Source of the DNA: Fructilactobacillus lindneri DSM 20690 = JCM 11027
Lineage (GTDB): Bacteria > Bacillota > Bacilli > Lactobacillales > Lactobacillaceae
Assembly: GCF_002907375.1 (NCBI RefSeq)
Contig: NZ_MIYK01000001.1
Span: forward strand, 1-64,000
Direction: 5' to 3'
DNA length: 64,000 bases
A model generated the notes under the pieces. That model was not told the DNA's origin. It saw only the letters and a program-made list of their open reading frames with translations, and made no database searches. Made by a program: the position numbers and the translations under genes. Positions 25,531-35,442 of this stretch are shown here, piece after piece (the stretch's first letter is position 1; every line of letters starts with the position of its first letter).

Positions 25531-28080
25531 TTGAAAAAATTTGCAAAAAAAATAGTTGATTTATTCAATAAATATCTTAATATTATAAAAATTGTATTTC
25601 TAATTGTAGTAATTGGATTTGTTATTTTTGAAGCTCATGACATTTTAAAACAAATTAATGGTCAACAAATGAAGCAAAGCTTGGCTTCACAGTCGCCATT
25701 GCATTTACTAATTATGACAGTATTGGGATTATTAGCCGTCACTCCAATGCTGATTTATGATTTTACCTTTACAGAATTTCTGCCGGGTAAGTTTAAGCCT
25801 CTGTATGTAATTAAAAGTGGGTGGATTACGAACACTTTTACGAATATTGCTGGATTTGGTGGATTTTTAGGAGCTAGTTTACGAGCTAGTTTTTATAGTA
25901 AAGATGCTACAAAAAAACAAATATTGTATGGTATTTCTAAAATTGCTTTATTTTTACTAGCAGGTCTATCGACATATTGTTTAGTTTCATTAGTATTAAT
26001 TTTTGGTTTTGGCATTGGGCATCAGTTCGCTGGCTACTGGATTCTATTACTGGGCGGCGGAATTTATTTTCCAATTATTTTCTTAGTCACAAGGTTAAAC
26101 AATTCAGAATTTTTTGCTGATTTAACTATTAGTCGTGAAGTACAACTAATTGTGGGTTCCTGCTTAGAATGGGGTTCATGTGGAGCTTTATTTTTAATCA
26201 TTGGTAGTTTTATGAATCTCCACATTAATCTGATTAGTGTCTTTCCGCTTTTTGTTGCTGCTAATGTCATTGGTGTAATTTCAATGTTACCAGGTGGTTT
26301 AGGAACGTTTGATGCAACCATGATTTTAGGATTAGGAGCACTTGGTGTTTCACCAACTGTTGCTACAGTTTGGGTCTTGCTTTACCGAGTCTTCTATTAC
26401 TTTATTCCTTTTGCAATTGGAATTGTCTTGTTTGCTCATGAGCTTTGGCAACGATTTAATAAATTTTTAGATGAAATTCCTGATAATATTATTCAGCGGT
26501 CGGCTCAAATAATTATTACGGTATTTATGTATTTTTCTGGGATTATGATGATCTTATTAGCCACAGTACCGAATGTAGTTTTAGTTAATCCATTGTATCT
26601 ATCATTAGCACCATTTACACTGTACTTTTTAGGACAGCTTTCAAATGTAATTATCGGATGTTTATTAATCGGATTAGCTCGAGGAGTTGGTTCACGAGTT
26701 AGAAAAGCCTTTTGGCCTACGGTTGCATTGTTGATTTTTGCAATTGGAAATACCTTATGGAAAGAGGACTTTCCGCTTCATTTAGCAATCTTTTTGTGCT
26801 TTATTTTAATTTGTTTATGGTTTGCAAGAAAAGGAATGTATCGAAAACGATTAACTTATTCATGGGGAGCATTAATAACTGATGCAGCCATCTTTTTAGC
26901 TGCTTTTGCTGTGTATTGTTTGGTTGGAGTATACATGGGTAATAGTCATTCTCCAATCAAAGTTAGTAATGCCCATCTTTTACCATCACAACAAGTTTGG
27001 ATTGTTGGACTAATTGGTTTTATTATTGCAATTTGTATTTTATATGGTTTATATCGATTTTTAACTTATTCCAATACACCTTGGCTTTATCAACCATTTG
27101 ATCAAGAACGAGTTCGAAAAGTAATTGAAGAATATGGTGGTAATGAAGTTAGTCATTTGGTCTTTTTACGTGATAAAAAAGTATATTTTTATACTGAGGA
27201 TGGAAAAGATCAAGTTGTGTTTATGTATAAACAAAAAGCTAATAAATTGATTGTGATGGGCGAGCCGTTTGGTAATAAAGATAAATTAAATGCAGCGATT
27301 GATAAGTTTATGATTGATGCTGATAATATTGATTTGACTTTAGTATTTTATGAAGTTGGCGAATCATTGACACTGTTGCTACATGATAAAGGATTTGACT
27401 TTATTAAAGCAGGTGAAGAAGGCCAAGTTGATTTAAAAAACTTCACTTTGTCTGGTAAGAGACATCGTGGCGAACGAGCCTTAATGCATAAATTTGATCG
27501 AGAAGGGTTTCATTTTGAAATTTTACAGCCGCCGTTTAGTCCTGAATTGATGGATAAGCTAAAGAAAATTTCTGATGAATGGCTAAAAGGTCGTGATGAA
27601 AAAGGTTTCTCACTTGGTTTCTTTGATCCATATTATTTAAATCAAGCGCCAATAGCTGTAATTAGTGATAAAGATGATCATATTGTTGCGTTTGCTAATA
27701 TTATGCCTACTGGAGATCATGTAATGACATCAATTGATTTAATGAGATCAGGAGATGACGCACCTTCTGGGATTATGGATGCGATTTTCATTGATTTATT
27801 TAAATATTCCATGGATGAAGGTTATCAATGGTTTAACTTGGGGATGGCACCACTTGCTAATGTTGGTAATTCAAGATTTAGTTTTATTAATGATAAAATT
27901 GCTCATTTGATTTACGAATATGGTGATGCATTCTATAGTTTCCAAGGATTGCGTTCTTATAAACAAAAATATGTTGATAAATGGGAATCAAAATATTTTG
28001 TCTATCGTAAAAATAATTCGTTGGTATTTACAATGTTACAATTGTTAGAAGTTGTTAACGAACGACCAAACAAATTATAA
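25531..28080 (+). CDS. mprF: phosphatidylglycerol lysyltransferase/flippase MprF
   Basis: 849 residues, the usual MprF size. The first about 510 residues form some 14 membrane segments, including the flippase part (GGFLGASLRASF, MLPGGLGTFDATMILGLGALG). The C-terminal cytoplasmic domain (about 525-845) is GNAT-like and transfers lysine from Lys-tRNA to phosphatidylglycerol. The product makes the membrane less negative and protects against cationic peptides. Start TTG at 25531 after GGAGGA. Single-gene unit. Lysine versus alanine specificity cannot be read from the sequence. Confidence 0.93.
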   Translation: MKKFAKKIVDLFNKYLNIIKIVFLIVVIGFVIFEAHDILKQINGQQMKQSLASQSPLHLLIMTVLGLLAVTPMLIYDFTFTEFLPGKFKPLYVIKSGWITNTFTNIAGFGGFLGASLRASFYSKDATKKQILYGISKIALFLLAGLSTYCLVSLVLIFGFGIGHQFAGYWILLLGGGIYFPIIFLVTRLNNSEFFADLTISREVQLIVGSCLEWGSCGALFLIIGSFMNLHINLISVFPLFVAANVIGVISMLPGGLGTFDATMILGLGALGVSPTVATVWVLLYRVFYYFIPFAIGIVLFAHELWQRFNKFLDEIPDNIIQRSAQIIITVFMYFSGIMMILLATVPNVVLVNPLYLSLAPFTLYFLGQLSNVIIGCLLIGLARGVGSRVRKAFWPTVALLIFAIGNTLWKEDFPLHLAIFLCFILICLWFARKGMYRKRLTYSWGALITDAAIFLAAFAVYCLVGVYMGNSHSPIKVSNAHLLPSQQVWIVGLIGFIIAICILYGLYRFLTYSNTPWLYQPFDQERVRKVIEEYGGNEVSHLVFLRDKKVYFYTEDGKDQVVFMYKQKANKLIVMGEPFGNKDKLNAAIDKFMIDADNIDLTLVFYEVGESLTLLLHDKGFDFIKAGEEGQVDLKNFTLSGKRHRGERALMHKFDREGFHFEILQPPFSPELMDKLKKISDEWLKGRDEKGFSLGFFDPYYLNQAPIAVISDKDDHIVAFANIMPTGDHVMTSIDLMRSGDDAPSGIMDAIFIDLFKYSMDEGYQWFNLGMAPLANVGNSRFSFINDKIAHLIYEYGDAFYSFQGLRSYKQKYVDKWESKYFVYRKNNSLVFTMLQLLEVVNERPNKL

Positions 28081-28081
28081 C

Positions 28082-28114
28082 AAAAAGTTTCGGAATATTT
28101 CCGAAACTTTTTTA
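28082..28114 (+). terminator. mprF terminator
   Basis: AAAAAGTTTCGGAA and TTCCGAAACTTTTT pair around TAT, followed by more T. A strong intrinsic terminator right after the stop. Confidence 0.88.
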
Positions 28115-28123
28115 TTTTTATGG

Positions 28124-28152
28124 TTGACAGTTCGGTTTTTGTTAGCTAAAAT
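28124..28152 (+). promoter_or_regulatory. promoter of the T-box mmuPM operon
   Basis: Perfect TTGACA, a 17-base spacer and TAAAAT. It is the best sigma-A promoter in the window and lies just before the T-box leader. Confidence 0.8.
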
Positions 28153-28176
28153 CTTAATAACAAAATCAAATAAAAA

Positions 28177-28437
28177 AAGTAAAAGTTGAGTATAAACTAA
28201 AATTTCTCAGAGAGTTCTTGGTTGGTGGAAAAGAATGAAATTGAAGTTTAGAAAATGGACTTTAAATTACTTTGTTGGTGAATAATTAGCCAATAACGGG
28301 TTTGTTACCGATATCATCACAAGGTTATACTGAAACATATTTCAGTGAAACTTATTAAGGCATGTTTTGCGAAAAGCATATAAATTAAGGTGGTATCACG
28401 ATTACACTCGTCCTTTTATGAGGACGGGTGTTTTTTA
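28177..28437 (+). ncRNA. T-box riboswitch, methionine-specific
   Basis: Stem I begins near 28177 (AAGTAA pairs with TTACTT, AAAGT with ACTTT). The AGTA of the specifier bulge is at 28189; TAAACT pairs with AGTTTA; the 3' strand GAAAATGG puts the specifier codon ATG at 28255-28257. AGAGAG and GGTTGGTG are the apical stem I elements. The T-box AAGGTGGTATCACG (28387-28400) offers TGGT, matching discriminator A of tRNA-Met. The terminator ACACTCGTCC/GGACGGGTGT plus T run is at 28404-28437. Uncharged tRNA-Met should relieve termination. This accounts for most of the 384 bases between mprF and mmuP. Confidence 0.93.
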
Positions 28438-28464
28438 TTTGTTTTTAATTAAGGGGGGAGCAAC

Positions 28465-29874
28465 ATGGCAGCACAATCACATAAGAAACATTTAGCTCGA
28501 GAAATGACATCTAGGCAAGTTTTGATGATTTCTTTGGGAGGAGTAATCGGAACTGGTTTGTTTTTAAGTTCTGGATATACTATTCATGAAGCGGGGCCAA
28601 TCGGAACTATTATCGCTTATTTAATTGGAGCAATCATTGTATATTTAGTAATGCTTTGTTTAGGAGAAATATCGGTAGCAATGCCTGAAACTGGTTCATT
28701 TCACGTATATGCACAAAAATATTTGGGAAAAAGCGCTGGCTTTGTAGTGGCAATTTTGTACTGGTTAACTTGGACAATTGCACTAGGTTCAGAATTTACA
28801 GCGGCTGGTTTGATTATGCAGCATTGGTTTCCTACTATTTCAACTTGGATTTGGAGTTTAGGATTGATTATTTTGATTTTTGTTATTAATGCATTTTCAG
28901 TAAAGTGGTTCGCTGAAACTGAGTTTTGGTTTTCAAGTGTTAAAGTGGCTGCAATTGTTGCTTTTATATTATTAGGCTCAGCCGCAATCTTTGGTATATT
29001 TAGTTTTCATGGAACTCATCAAATTATTGGATTTAAAAATTTTTATGCTCATGGCTGGTTTCCTAATGGTTTTAGTGGTGTGTTTACAACGATGTTAACC
29101 GTTAATTTTGCTTTTTCAGGAACTGAGTTGATTGGAATTACAGCTGGTGAAACTAAAGATCCAGCTACTACTATTCCTAAGGCTATTAAAACAACTTTGT
29201 GGCGCTTAATTCTCTTTTTTATTGGCAGTATGGTTGTAATGAGTGCTTTGATTCCATATCAACAAGCAGGTGTTACTCAGAGTCCTTTTGTGCTTATTTT
29301 TTCTGAAATGGGAATTCCGTTTGCTGCTGACATTATGAATTTAGTCGTTTTAACAGCAATTATTTCAGCCGCTAATTCGGGTTTATATGCTTCAACTAGA
29401 ATGTTATGGTCTCTAGCAAATGAAGGATTAATTTCCAGAGTATTTCAAAAAACTAATCGACAGCAAATTCCTATCTATGCCTTAACTGCTAGTATGATTG
29501 GCGGTATTTTCGCTTTATTTTCAGCAGTTTATGCTGCAGGATCAGTCTATTTAGTATTAGTTTCAATTTCGGGGTTAGCAGTTGTATTTGTATGGATGGC
29601 AATTGCACTGTCAGAATTACAATTTAGAAAAAAATATTTAGCAAGTGGCAAAAGATTAAGTGATCTTGTATATCGCACCCCATTTTATCCTTGGACTCCG
29701 ATTTTGGCTTTTATTTTATGTTTTTTATCTTGCGTTTTAATTTGGTTTGATCCAAATCAAAGAATTGCATTGTATTACACAATTCCATTTGTTTTAATTT
29801 GTTACTTATTTTATGAAATTAAACTTAGACATCAAAGAAGAAAAGGGGTCGCACATGACAAAGGAAGCCGTTAA
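28465..29874 (+). CDS. mmuP: S-methylmethionine/amino acid permease (APC family)
   Basis: 469 residues with about 12 membrane segments. The start of the first, [14 protein letters not shown], and [17 protein letters not shown] are hallmarks of the AAT subfamily of APC permeases. The coupling with mmuM (20-base overlap) and the Met T-box argue for S-methylmethionine or methionine-related uptake; by sequence alone it could also carry other amino acids. GGGGGGAGC precedes the ATG. Confidence 0.82.
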   Translation: MAAQSHKKHLAREMTSRQVLMISLGGVIGTGLFLSSGYTIHEAGPIGTIIAYLIGAIIVYLVMLCLGEISVAMPETGSFHVYAQKYLGKSAGFVVAILYWLTWTIALGSEFTAAGLIMQHWFPTISTWIWSLGLIILIFVINAFSVKWFAETEFWFSSVKVAAIVAFILLGSAAIFGIFSFHGTHQIIGFKNFYAHGWFPNGFSGVFTTMLTVNFAFSGTELIGITAGETKDPATTIPKAIKTTLWRLILFFIGSMVVMSALIPYQQAGVTQSPFVLIFSEMGIPFAADIMNLVVLTAIISAANSGLYASTRMLWSLANEGLISRVFQKTNRQQIPIYALTASMIGGIFALFSAVYAAGSVYLVLVSISGLAVVFVWMAIALSELQFRKKYLASGKRLSDLVYRTPFYPWTPILAFILCFLSCVLIWFDPNQRIALYYTIPFVLICYLFYEIKLRHQRRKGVAHDKGSR

Positions 29875-30766
29875 GCAAAGATTGAAACAACGTTTAGTTT
29901 TAGATGGGGCAATGGGAACGGAACTAGAAAAATTAGGGGTAAAAACGAATGATGAATTATGGTCAGCGAATGCTTTAATTGATAATCCTGAAGCAATTTA
30001 TCAAGTTCATGCCAGTTATTTTAAAGCAGGAGCTGACATTGCAATTACGGATACCTATCAAGCTAATGTAGCAGCATTTGCTAAAAATGGAATTAAGCAT
30101 GATGAGGCAATTGAGTTAATAAAATCAGGAGTTAAAATTGCTAAACAGGCTCGTGATGACTATGATTCTAACGGCTTAATTGCGGGATGTATTGGCCCTT
30201 ATGGTGCTTATCTAGCTAACGGAGCAGAATATACTGGGAATTATGAGTTGTCTTTTCATGACTATCAGAATTTTCATCAAGAAAAAATCAAAGCATTAAT
30301 TGATGCAGGATCCGATTTATTATCGATTGATACTATTCCAAATTTTCAGGAAGTCAAAGCTTTAGTAAAAATTATTAATGATTTACCAAATAAGCTTCCT
30401 TATTGGATAAGTTTAAGTGTCAAAGATGTAACAAAATTAGGTGATGGAACCGATTTAAAAGTTGTAATTAAATGGTTAAGTCAGCAGGATAATATAGATG
30501 GAATTGGTGTTAATTGTACAAAAATTGAAAATATTACCCCAATTGTAAACTTAATACGTGATATTTCTAATTTACCAATCGTAGTTTATCCTAATCCCGG
30601 CGATATTTATCATCCTAAAACTAAGACTTGGACCACAGTTCCGCATGTGGATACTTTTCAACAAGAAGTACCTAATTGGTTATCTCAAGGAGCTAACATT
30701 ATTGGGGGATGTTGTCGAACAACTCCTGAAGATATTGCACAAATCGCAAAAATCTTAAAAAATTAA
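29855..30766 (+). CDS. mmuM: homocysteine S-methyltransferase
   Basis: 303 residues. It forms methionine by moving a methyl group from S-methylmethionine (or S-adenosylmethionine) to homocysteine. [13 protein letters not shown] starts the barrel; zinc-binding Cys occurs in GVNC (about 218-221) and the pair in [11 protein letters not shown] (about 284-294). I chose ATG at 29855 after AAAAGGGG; the reading frame extends 14 codons further up inside mmuP. Both genes are under the Met T-box, so they respond to methionine shortage. Confidence 0.93.
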   Translation: MTKEAVKQRLKQRLVLDGAMGTELEKLGVKTNDELWSANALIDNPEAIYQVHASYFKAGADIAITDTYQANVAAFAKNGIKHDEAIELIKSGVKIAKQARDDYDSNGLIAGCIGPYGAYLANGAEYTGNYELSFHDYQNFHQEKIKALIDAGSDLLSIDTIPNFQEVKALVKIINDLPNKLPYWISLSVKDVTKLGDGTDLKVVIKWLSQQDNIDGIGVNCTKIENITPIVNLIRDISNLPIVVYPNPGDIYHPKTKTWTTVPHVDTFQQEVPNWLSQGANIIGGCCRTTPEDIAQIAKILKN

Positions 30767-30824
30767 TGTTAATTTATTAAAATGATTGTTACAATACATT
30801 TAATTAAAAATAGGAGGTAGAAAA

Positions 30825-31748
30825 ATGACACGTAAAATTGGCATTATTGGCGACGGTCATGTTGGCTCAACTGTGGCTCACTATATTGTTGCTAATGGAT
30901 TTGCAGATGATTTAGTTTTGATTGATAAAAATGAAGCAAAAGTAAATGCTGATGCTTTGGATTTTGAAAAGGCAATGCCTAATTTACCATTTCATACTAA
31001 TATTATTGTGAATGACTATGCAGCTTTAGAGGATGCAGATGTGATTATTTCTGCCCTCGGCAATGTTAGATTAAATGATAATGCTGATAATGATCGTTTT
31101 GCAGAACTACCGTTTACAAGCAAAAATGTAAAGGAAGTTGCTGCTAAAATCAGAGATGCTGGATTTAATGGAATTATTATTGCCATCACCAATCCAGTAG
31201 ATGTCATTACCCAACTTTATCAAGAAATTACTGGATTGCCCAAAGCACATGTGATTGGAACTGGAACTTTATTAGATTCTGCACGAATGAAACGAGCGGT
31301 TGCTAAGAAATTAAATATCGATGCACGGTCTGTGAGTGGTTATAATTTAGGTGAACATGGTAATTCTCAATTCACTGCTTGGTCAACAGTTCGAGCGCTT
31401 GATCAACCTTTAGAAGAATTGGCGCAAATTCGTAAGCTTGATTTACAAGAAATTGATCAGGATGCCAGAAATGGTGGGTTTGTTGTATTTAAAGGCAAGG
31501 GATACACTAATTATGGGGTTGCTACAGCGGCTGTGCGACTTGCGAATATTGTGTTAAGCGATGCTCGCACTGAGTTGCCAGTTTCTAATTATCGTGAAGA
31601 TTATGGTGTTTATCTCTCTTATCCAGTAGTAGTTGGTCGTGAGGGAGTTGTTGAAAAAGTAGACTTGAATTTGACGAATGAAGAAAAAGCTAAATTACAA
31701 GATTCAGCTGATTTTATTAAATCTAATTTTAAAAAGTATAGTAAATAA
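30825..31748 (+). CDS. hicD: L-2-hydroxyisocaproate dehydrogenase-like
   Basis: 307 residues of the L-lactate/malate dehydrogenase family. The NAD-binding GDGHVG (9-14), the dehydrogenase segment ITNPVDVITQL, LGEHGNSQF with the catalytic His (about 178), and GYNLGEHG are seen. The sequence resembles the L-HicDH of Weissella confusa closely (VIGTGTLLDSARM, SVSGYNLGEHGNSQF), which reduces branched 2-keto acids from leucine and related amino acids. An L-lactate dehydrogenase role is less likely. It has its own strong AGGAGGT site and a shared terminator with nrdF. Confidence 0.85.
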   Translation: MTRKIGIIGDGHVGSTVAHYIVANGFADDLVLIDKNEAKVNADALDFEKAMPNLPFHTNIIVNDYAALEDADVIISALGNVRLNDNADNDRFAELPFTSKNVKEVAAKIRDAGFNGIIIAITNPVDVITQLYQEITGLPKAHVIGTGTLLDSARMKRAVAKKLNIDARSVSGYNLGEHGNSQFTAWSTVRALDQPLEELAQIRKLDLQEIDQDARNGGFVVFKGKGYTNYGVATAAVRLANIVLSDARTELPVSNYREDYGVYLSYPVVVGREGVVEKVDLNLTNEEKAKLQDSADFIKSNFKKYSK

Positions 31749-31791
31749 AAAAGGCGTAAACACGTTGCTTAACACGCGTTTACGTCTTTTA
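31747..31791. terminator. bidirectional terminator between hicD and nrdF
   Basis: AAAAGGCGTAAAC and GTTTACGTCTTTT form the stem (one G-T pair), flanked by A and T runs on either side of two converging genes. Confidence 0.8.
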
Positions 31792-31795
31792 ATAT

Positions 31796-32812
31796 TTATT
31801 TGTTTTTGTGTTTGTCTTCCCAAGAGCCAATCTTGTAATCATCGTCGTTCATGGTTTCAACATTTCCTAATCGGTAGCCATTACCAACTTCAGAGAAGAA
31901 ATCGTGGTTAACTGTAGAAGTTGAAATTCCATTCATTACAACAGGATTAACATCTTCGGCAGTGTCAGGAAACATTGGTTCCTGACCTAAGTTCATGAGT
32001 GCTTTATTTGCATTATAACGAATGAAAGTTAAAACTTTATCAGTCCAGCCAACGCCATCATATAATAAATGAGTATATTTTTCTTCATTTTCATATAAAT
32101 CATATAAAAAGTTGTACATCCAATCTTTTAGTTCTTTTTGTTCATTTTCTCCCAATTGATTAAAGGCAACTTGGAACTTGTAACCAATATAAGTTCCATG
32201 AACTGATTCATCACGAATAATTAATTTGATAATCTCAGCCACATTGGTTAGTTTGTTGTGTCCTAAATACCAAAGGGGAGTGAAAAAACCGGAATAAAAG
32301 AGAAAGGTTTCTAAAAAGACACTGGAAATCTTTTTCTTGAGTGGGTTGCCATCATCGTGATATAGGGTGTAAATCTTTTTAGTTTTATTTTGAAGATATT
32401 CTTCGGTATCACTCCAATCAAAAATTTCATTGATTTCAGTAGGAGTGTTTAAAGTAGAAAAAATAGTTGAATAACTTTTAGCATGAACAGATTCCATAAA
32501 TTGAATGTTATTTAAAACAGCAATTTCATGTTGAGTAGTGGTATCGTTTCGTAATGCAGCCATTCCATCTTGTGATTGGAGCGTATCTAGTAATGTTAAT
32601 CCACCAAAAACGTGACCTACTAACCATTGATGATCATCATCAAGTTCACGCCAGTCCTTTAAATCATTTGAAACGGGTACTCGGGTATCAAGCCAAAATT
32701 GTTCGGTTAACTTATGCCATGTAGCTTTATCAATTTCATCATCGACTTGATTCCAATTAATTGCTTTATAGTTACCTTTTAATTTACCTGTTAATACTTC
32801 GTTCATATTCAT
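31796..32812 (-). CDS. nrdF: class Ib ribonucleotide reductase, small subunit
   Basis: 338 residues. The di-metal ligands and radical Tyr are in LLDTLQ, FMESVHAKSYS, FLETFLFYSGF and RDESVHGTYIGY. The subunit builds the tyrosyl radical (Mn or Fe) used by NrdE. In the family the flavodoxin NrdI helps assemble the Mn form, yet no nrdI is next to it. AGGAGGCC precedes the ATG. It follows nrdE after 14 bases. Confidence 0.96.
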   Translation of the reverse strand: MNMNEVLTGKLKGNYKAINWNQVDDEIDKATWHKLTEQFWLDTRVPVSNDLKDWRELDDDHQWLVGHVFGGLTLLDTLQSQDGMAALRNDTTTQHEIAVLNNIQFMESVHAKSYSTIFSTLNTPTEINEIFDWSDTEEYLQNKTKKIYTLYHDDGNPLKKKISSVFLETFLFYSGFFTPLWYLGHNKLTNVAEIIKLIIRDESVHGTYIGYKFQVAFNQLGENEQKELKDWMYNFLYDLYENEEKYTHLLYDGVGWTDKVLTFIRYNANKALMNLGQEPMFPDTAEDVNPVVMNGISTSTVNHDFFSEVGNGYRLGNVETMNDDDYKIGSWEDKHKNK

Positions 32813-32826
32813 TGAATCAAGGCCTC

Positions 32827-34995
32827 CTAAATGACACAGCTCTCACATTGATTAGCACCAATGGTATCGTTATTATCAGTAAATGTTCTAACGTAGTAAA
32901 TTGATTTAATTCCTTTATAGTGAGCATAATTTCTAAGAATAGTTAAATCTCTAGTTGACATTTTTTCCGAGCGACCATCTTTCCATTCGTACATTCCTTC
33001 TGGAATAGTAGAACGCATAAACATGGTCATACTTAAACTTTGATCCACATGTTTTTGAGCTTCAGCGAAAATATCAATTTCTTTACGCATGTCAATGTCA
33101 TAAGCTGATTGATAATATTTTAAAGTGTCATTGGAAAGGTAAGGGGCAGGATAAAAGATTGTACCAATTTTAGCTTCTTGTCGTTCTTCAATTCGACTAA
33201 CGATTGGAGTCAAACTAGCGGTGGCATCACCAATGTACGCTGTTGATCCATTTGGTGCAACAGCCATGCGGTTTTGGTGATAGAGACCATATTCCTGAAC
33301 CGATTGTTTAAGTTTTTTCCAATCAGCAGTAGTTGGAATAAAAACGTCTTTAAACTGTTCTTTAATTTTATCAGATTGGGGACCCCAATCTTTACTAGTA
33401 TATTTATCAAAGTAACTGCCATCGGCATACTTGCTTTTAGCAAAGTTGTGAAATGATTCACCACGTTCTTTAGCAATTTTATTAGAAGCTACAAGCGTCC
33501 AATAATTAAGTAACATAAAGTATACACCTGTAAATTCAACTGATTCTGGTGATCCATAATACATATGATTTAAAGCAAAATAAGAATGAAGTCCCATAGC
33601 ACCGACGCCGATAGAATGACTTAAGTCGTTACCACGGCGAATTGAGGGGACTACATTAATTTTGCTAGAATCAGTTACAAAAGTCAGTGCTCGAACCATA
33701 GCATCTACTGATTTTCCAAAATCAGGCGATTTCATCAAGTTAACAACATTTGTTGAACCCAGGTTACAAGAAATATCAGTTCCTAATTGATCGTATTGTT
33801 GTAAATCATTAATAATCGATGGAGTCTGGACCTGCATAATTTCAGAACAAAGGTTACTCATGACAATTTTTCCATCAACGGGATTTTCTCGATTAGCAGT
33901 ATCAATATTCATAATGTAAGGATAGCCGGATTCTTGCTGTAATTTACCAATTTCAGTTTCTAAATCACGAGCTTTCATATATTTTTTGCGAATATTAGGA
34001 TTTTTAACCATGTTGTCATACTCTTTGGTAATATCTACGTATGAAAATGGTACGCCATATTCTTTTTCAACATCATAGGGACTAAAAAGGGCCATTTGTT
34101 GATCATTTTTAGCTAATTCGTAGAATTTATCTGGAACCGTGATACCAAGAGAAAGAGTATTAACTCGAATTTTTTCGTCGGCATTTTCCTGTTTAACAGA
34201 CATGAAATCAACAATATCTGGATGAAAAACACTTAAATATACCACTCCCGCACCCTGACGTTGCCCAAGTTGATTTGAATAACTAAAACTGTCTTCTAGT
34301 AACTTCATAACTGGCATGACACCGCTGGCTGCGCCTTGAATATGTTTGATTGGATCTCCAGCAGCTCTTAAATTGGAAAGATTAATTCCAACTCCGCCAC
34401 CAATTTTAGAAAGCTGTAGTGCTGAATTAATAGTTCTTCCAATGCTATCCATATCATCTGTAGTTTGAATTAAGAAACAAGAAATTAGTTCGCCACGTCG
34501 CTTTTTTCCAGCATTTAAAAAGGTTGGAGTAGCAGGTTGAAAACGCTGATGAATTAGCTCATCGGCTAATTCCATTGCTAATTCTTGATTTCCATCGGCT
34601 AAATAAAGAGCATTCATGGCAACACGATCAATATAATTTTCAAGATATTGGTTTCCATCATTCGTTTTCATAGCGTATTGAGCGTAGAATTTATAAGCTG
34701 CCATAAATGACTTAAAGTGAAAATCTTGTTCTTGCAAGTATTGATATATTTTTTCTACGAATGAGAAAGGGTACTTGTTGAGAAATTCTGTTTCGACATA
34801 TTTGTTTTTGGTTAAATAATCGAAACGATCTTTCAATGAATCAAACTTAATGGTATTTGGAATAACATTTTCTTTCAAAAACGCTTCTAACGCTTCCTGA
34901 TCCTTTTCAAGTCTAATTTTTCCATCTTTGCTTGGAATATTAATTTCGTTATTTAATCTAAAATAATTTATGTCTTTTTGATCCTTTAACGACAT
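32827..34995 (-). CDS. nrdE: class Ib ribonucleotide reductase, large subunit
   Basis: 722 residues, the normal NrdE length. It reduces ribonucleoside diphosphates to deoxy forms. Active-site features include ISCFLIQTTDD (Cys of the first pair), NLCSEI with the thiyl radical Cys, NLGSTNVVN, and the C-terminal redox pair in NQCESCVI, which NrdH reduces. It lies between nrdH and nrdF in one transcript controlled by NrdR boxes. Confidence 0.97.
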   Translation of the reverse strand: MSLKDQKDINYFRLNNEINIPSKDGKIRLEKDQEALEAFLKENVIPNTIKFDSLKDRFDYLTKNKYVETEFLNKYPFSFVEKIYQYLQEQDFHFKSFMAAYKFYAQYAMKTNDGNQYLENYIDRVAMNALYLADGNQELAMELADELIHQRFQPATPTFLNAGKKRRGELISCFLIQTTDDMDSIGRTINSALQLSKIGGGVGINLSNLRAAGDPIKHIQGAASGVMPVMKLLEDSFSYSNQLGQRQGAGVVYLSVFHPDIVDFMSVKQENADEKIRVNTLSLGITVPDKFYELAKNDQQMALFSPYDVEKEYGVPFSYVDITKEYDNMVKNPNIRKKYMKARDLETEIGKLQQESGYPYIMNIDTANRENPVDGKIVMSNLCSEIMQVQTPSIINDLQQYDQLGTDISCNLGSTNVVNLMKSPDFGKSVDAMVRALTFVTDSSKINVVPSIRRGNDLSHSIGVGAMGLHSYFALNHMYYGSPESVEFTGVYFMLLNYWTLVASNKIAKERGESFHNFAKSKYADGSYFDKYTSKDWGPQSDKIKEQFKDVFIPTTADWKKLKQSVQEYGLYHQNRMAVAPNGSTAYIGDATASLTPIVSRIEERQEAKIGTIFYPAPYLSNDTLKYYQSAYDIDMRKEIDIFAEAQKHVDQSLSMTMFMRSTIPEGMYEWKDGRSEKMSTRDLTILRNYAHYKGIKSIYYVRTFTDNNDTIGANQCESCVI

Positions 34996-35051
34996 ATACT
35001 GTGACTCCCCTTAATGTGTATAATGAAAGTAATAGGTTTAAAATCAGTTAA

Positions 35052-35291
35052 TTAGCTAATTTTAGCAATTAATTGATTAAGTTGACCTGGTTGAAAACCA
35101 CTAAATGATTCAGAAAAGTCGCTTTCAACAACTGGGACAGCTTGAAATCCCTGATCCTTAAGGTATGAGACTAATTCTGGTTTTTCAGTAGTATTTTGTT
35201 CAGTAAAACTAACATTATGTTCCGTTAAGAAACGTTTTGTCATTTTACATTGCATACAGTTATCTTTAGTAAATACAGTTACATGATTCAT
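35052..35291 (-). CDS. nrdH: glutaredoxin-like protein NrdH
   Basis: 79 residues, thioredoxin fold. The redox pair CMQC is at 12-15, and AVPVVESD holds the cis-Pro. It passes electrons from thioredoxin reductase to NrdE. First gene of the nrdHEF transcript. Confidence 0.95.
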   Translation of the reverse strand: MNHVTVFTKDNCMQCKMTKRFLTEHNVSFTEQNTTEKPELVSYLKDQGFQAVPVVESDFSESFSGFQPGQLNQLIAKIS

Positions 35292-35322
35292 ATTCGTCAG
35301 CTCCTTATTAGTTCATGACTAA

Positions 35323-35350
35323 ATTCTACTACGTTTTGACAATCTTTCAA
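35323..35350 (-). promoter_or_regulatory. nrdHEF promoter
   Basis: On the minus strand TTGAAA (35350-35345) and TAGAAT (35328-35323) are 16 bases apart, 32 bases before the nrdH start codon. Confidence 0.55.
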
Positions 35351-35357
35351 TAAGAAA

Positions 35358-35405
35358 ACACCACATATAGCGTTCCCTTTTTGGGAAACACACTATATAT
35401 GGTGT
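35358..35405 (-). promoter_or_regulatory. pair of NrdR boxes upstream of nrdH
   Basis: Two 16-base elements, ACACCACATATAGCGT (35358-35373) and ACACTATATATGGTGT (35390-35405), match the NrdR box pattern ACAC-ATATAT-GTGT. Their centres are 32 bases apart, three helical turns, as usual for paired NrdR sites. They sit just upstream of the nrdH -35. A small inverted repeat GTTCCC/GGGAAC lies between them. Confidence 0.85.
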
Positions 35406-35442
35406 GTGAAACATAAAAAAATAAATTTAGGATGTGATTTTT

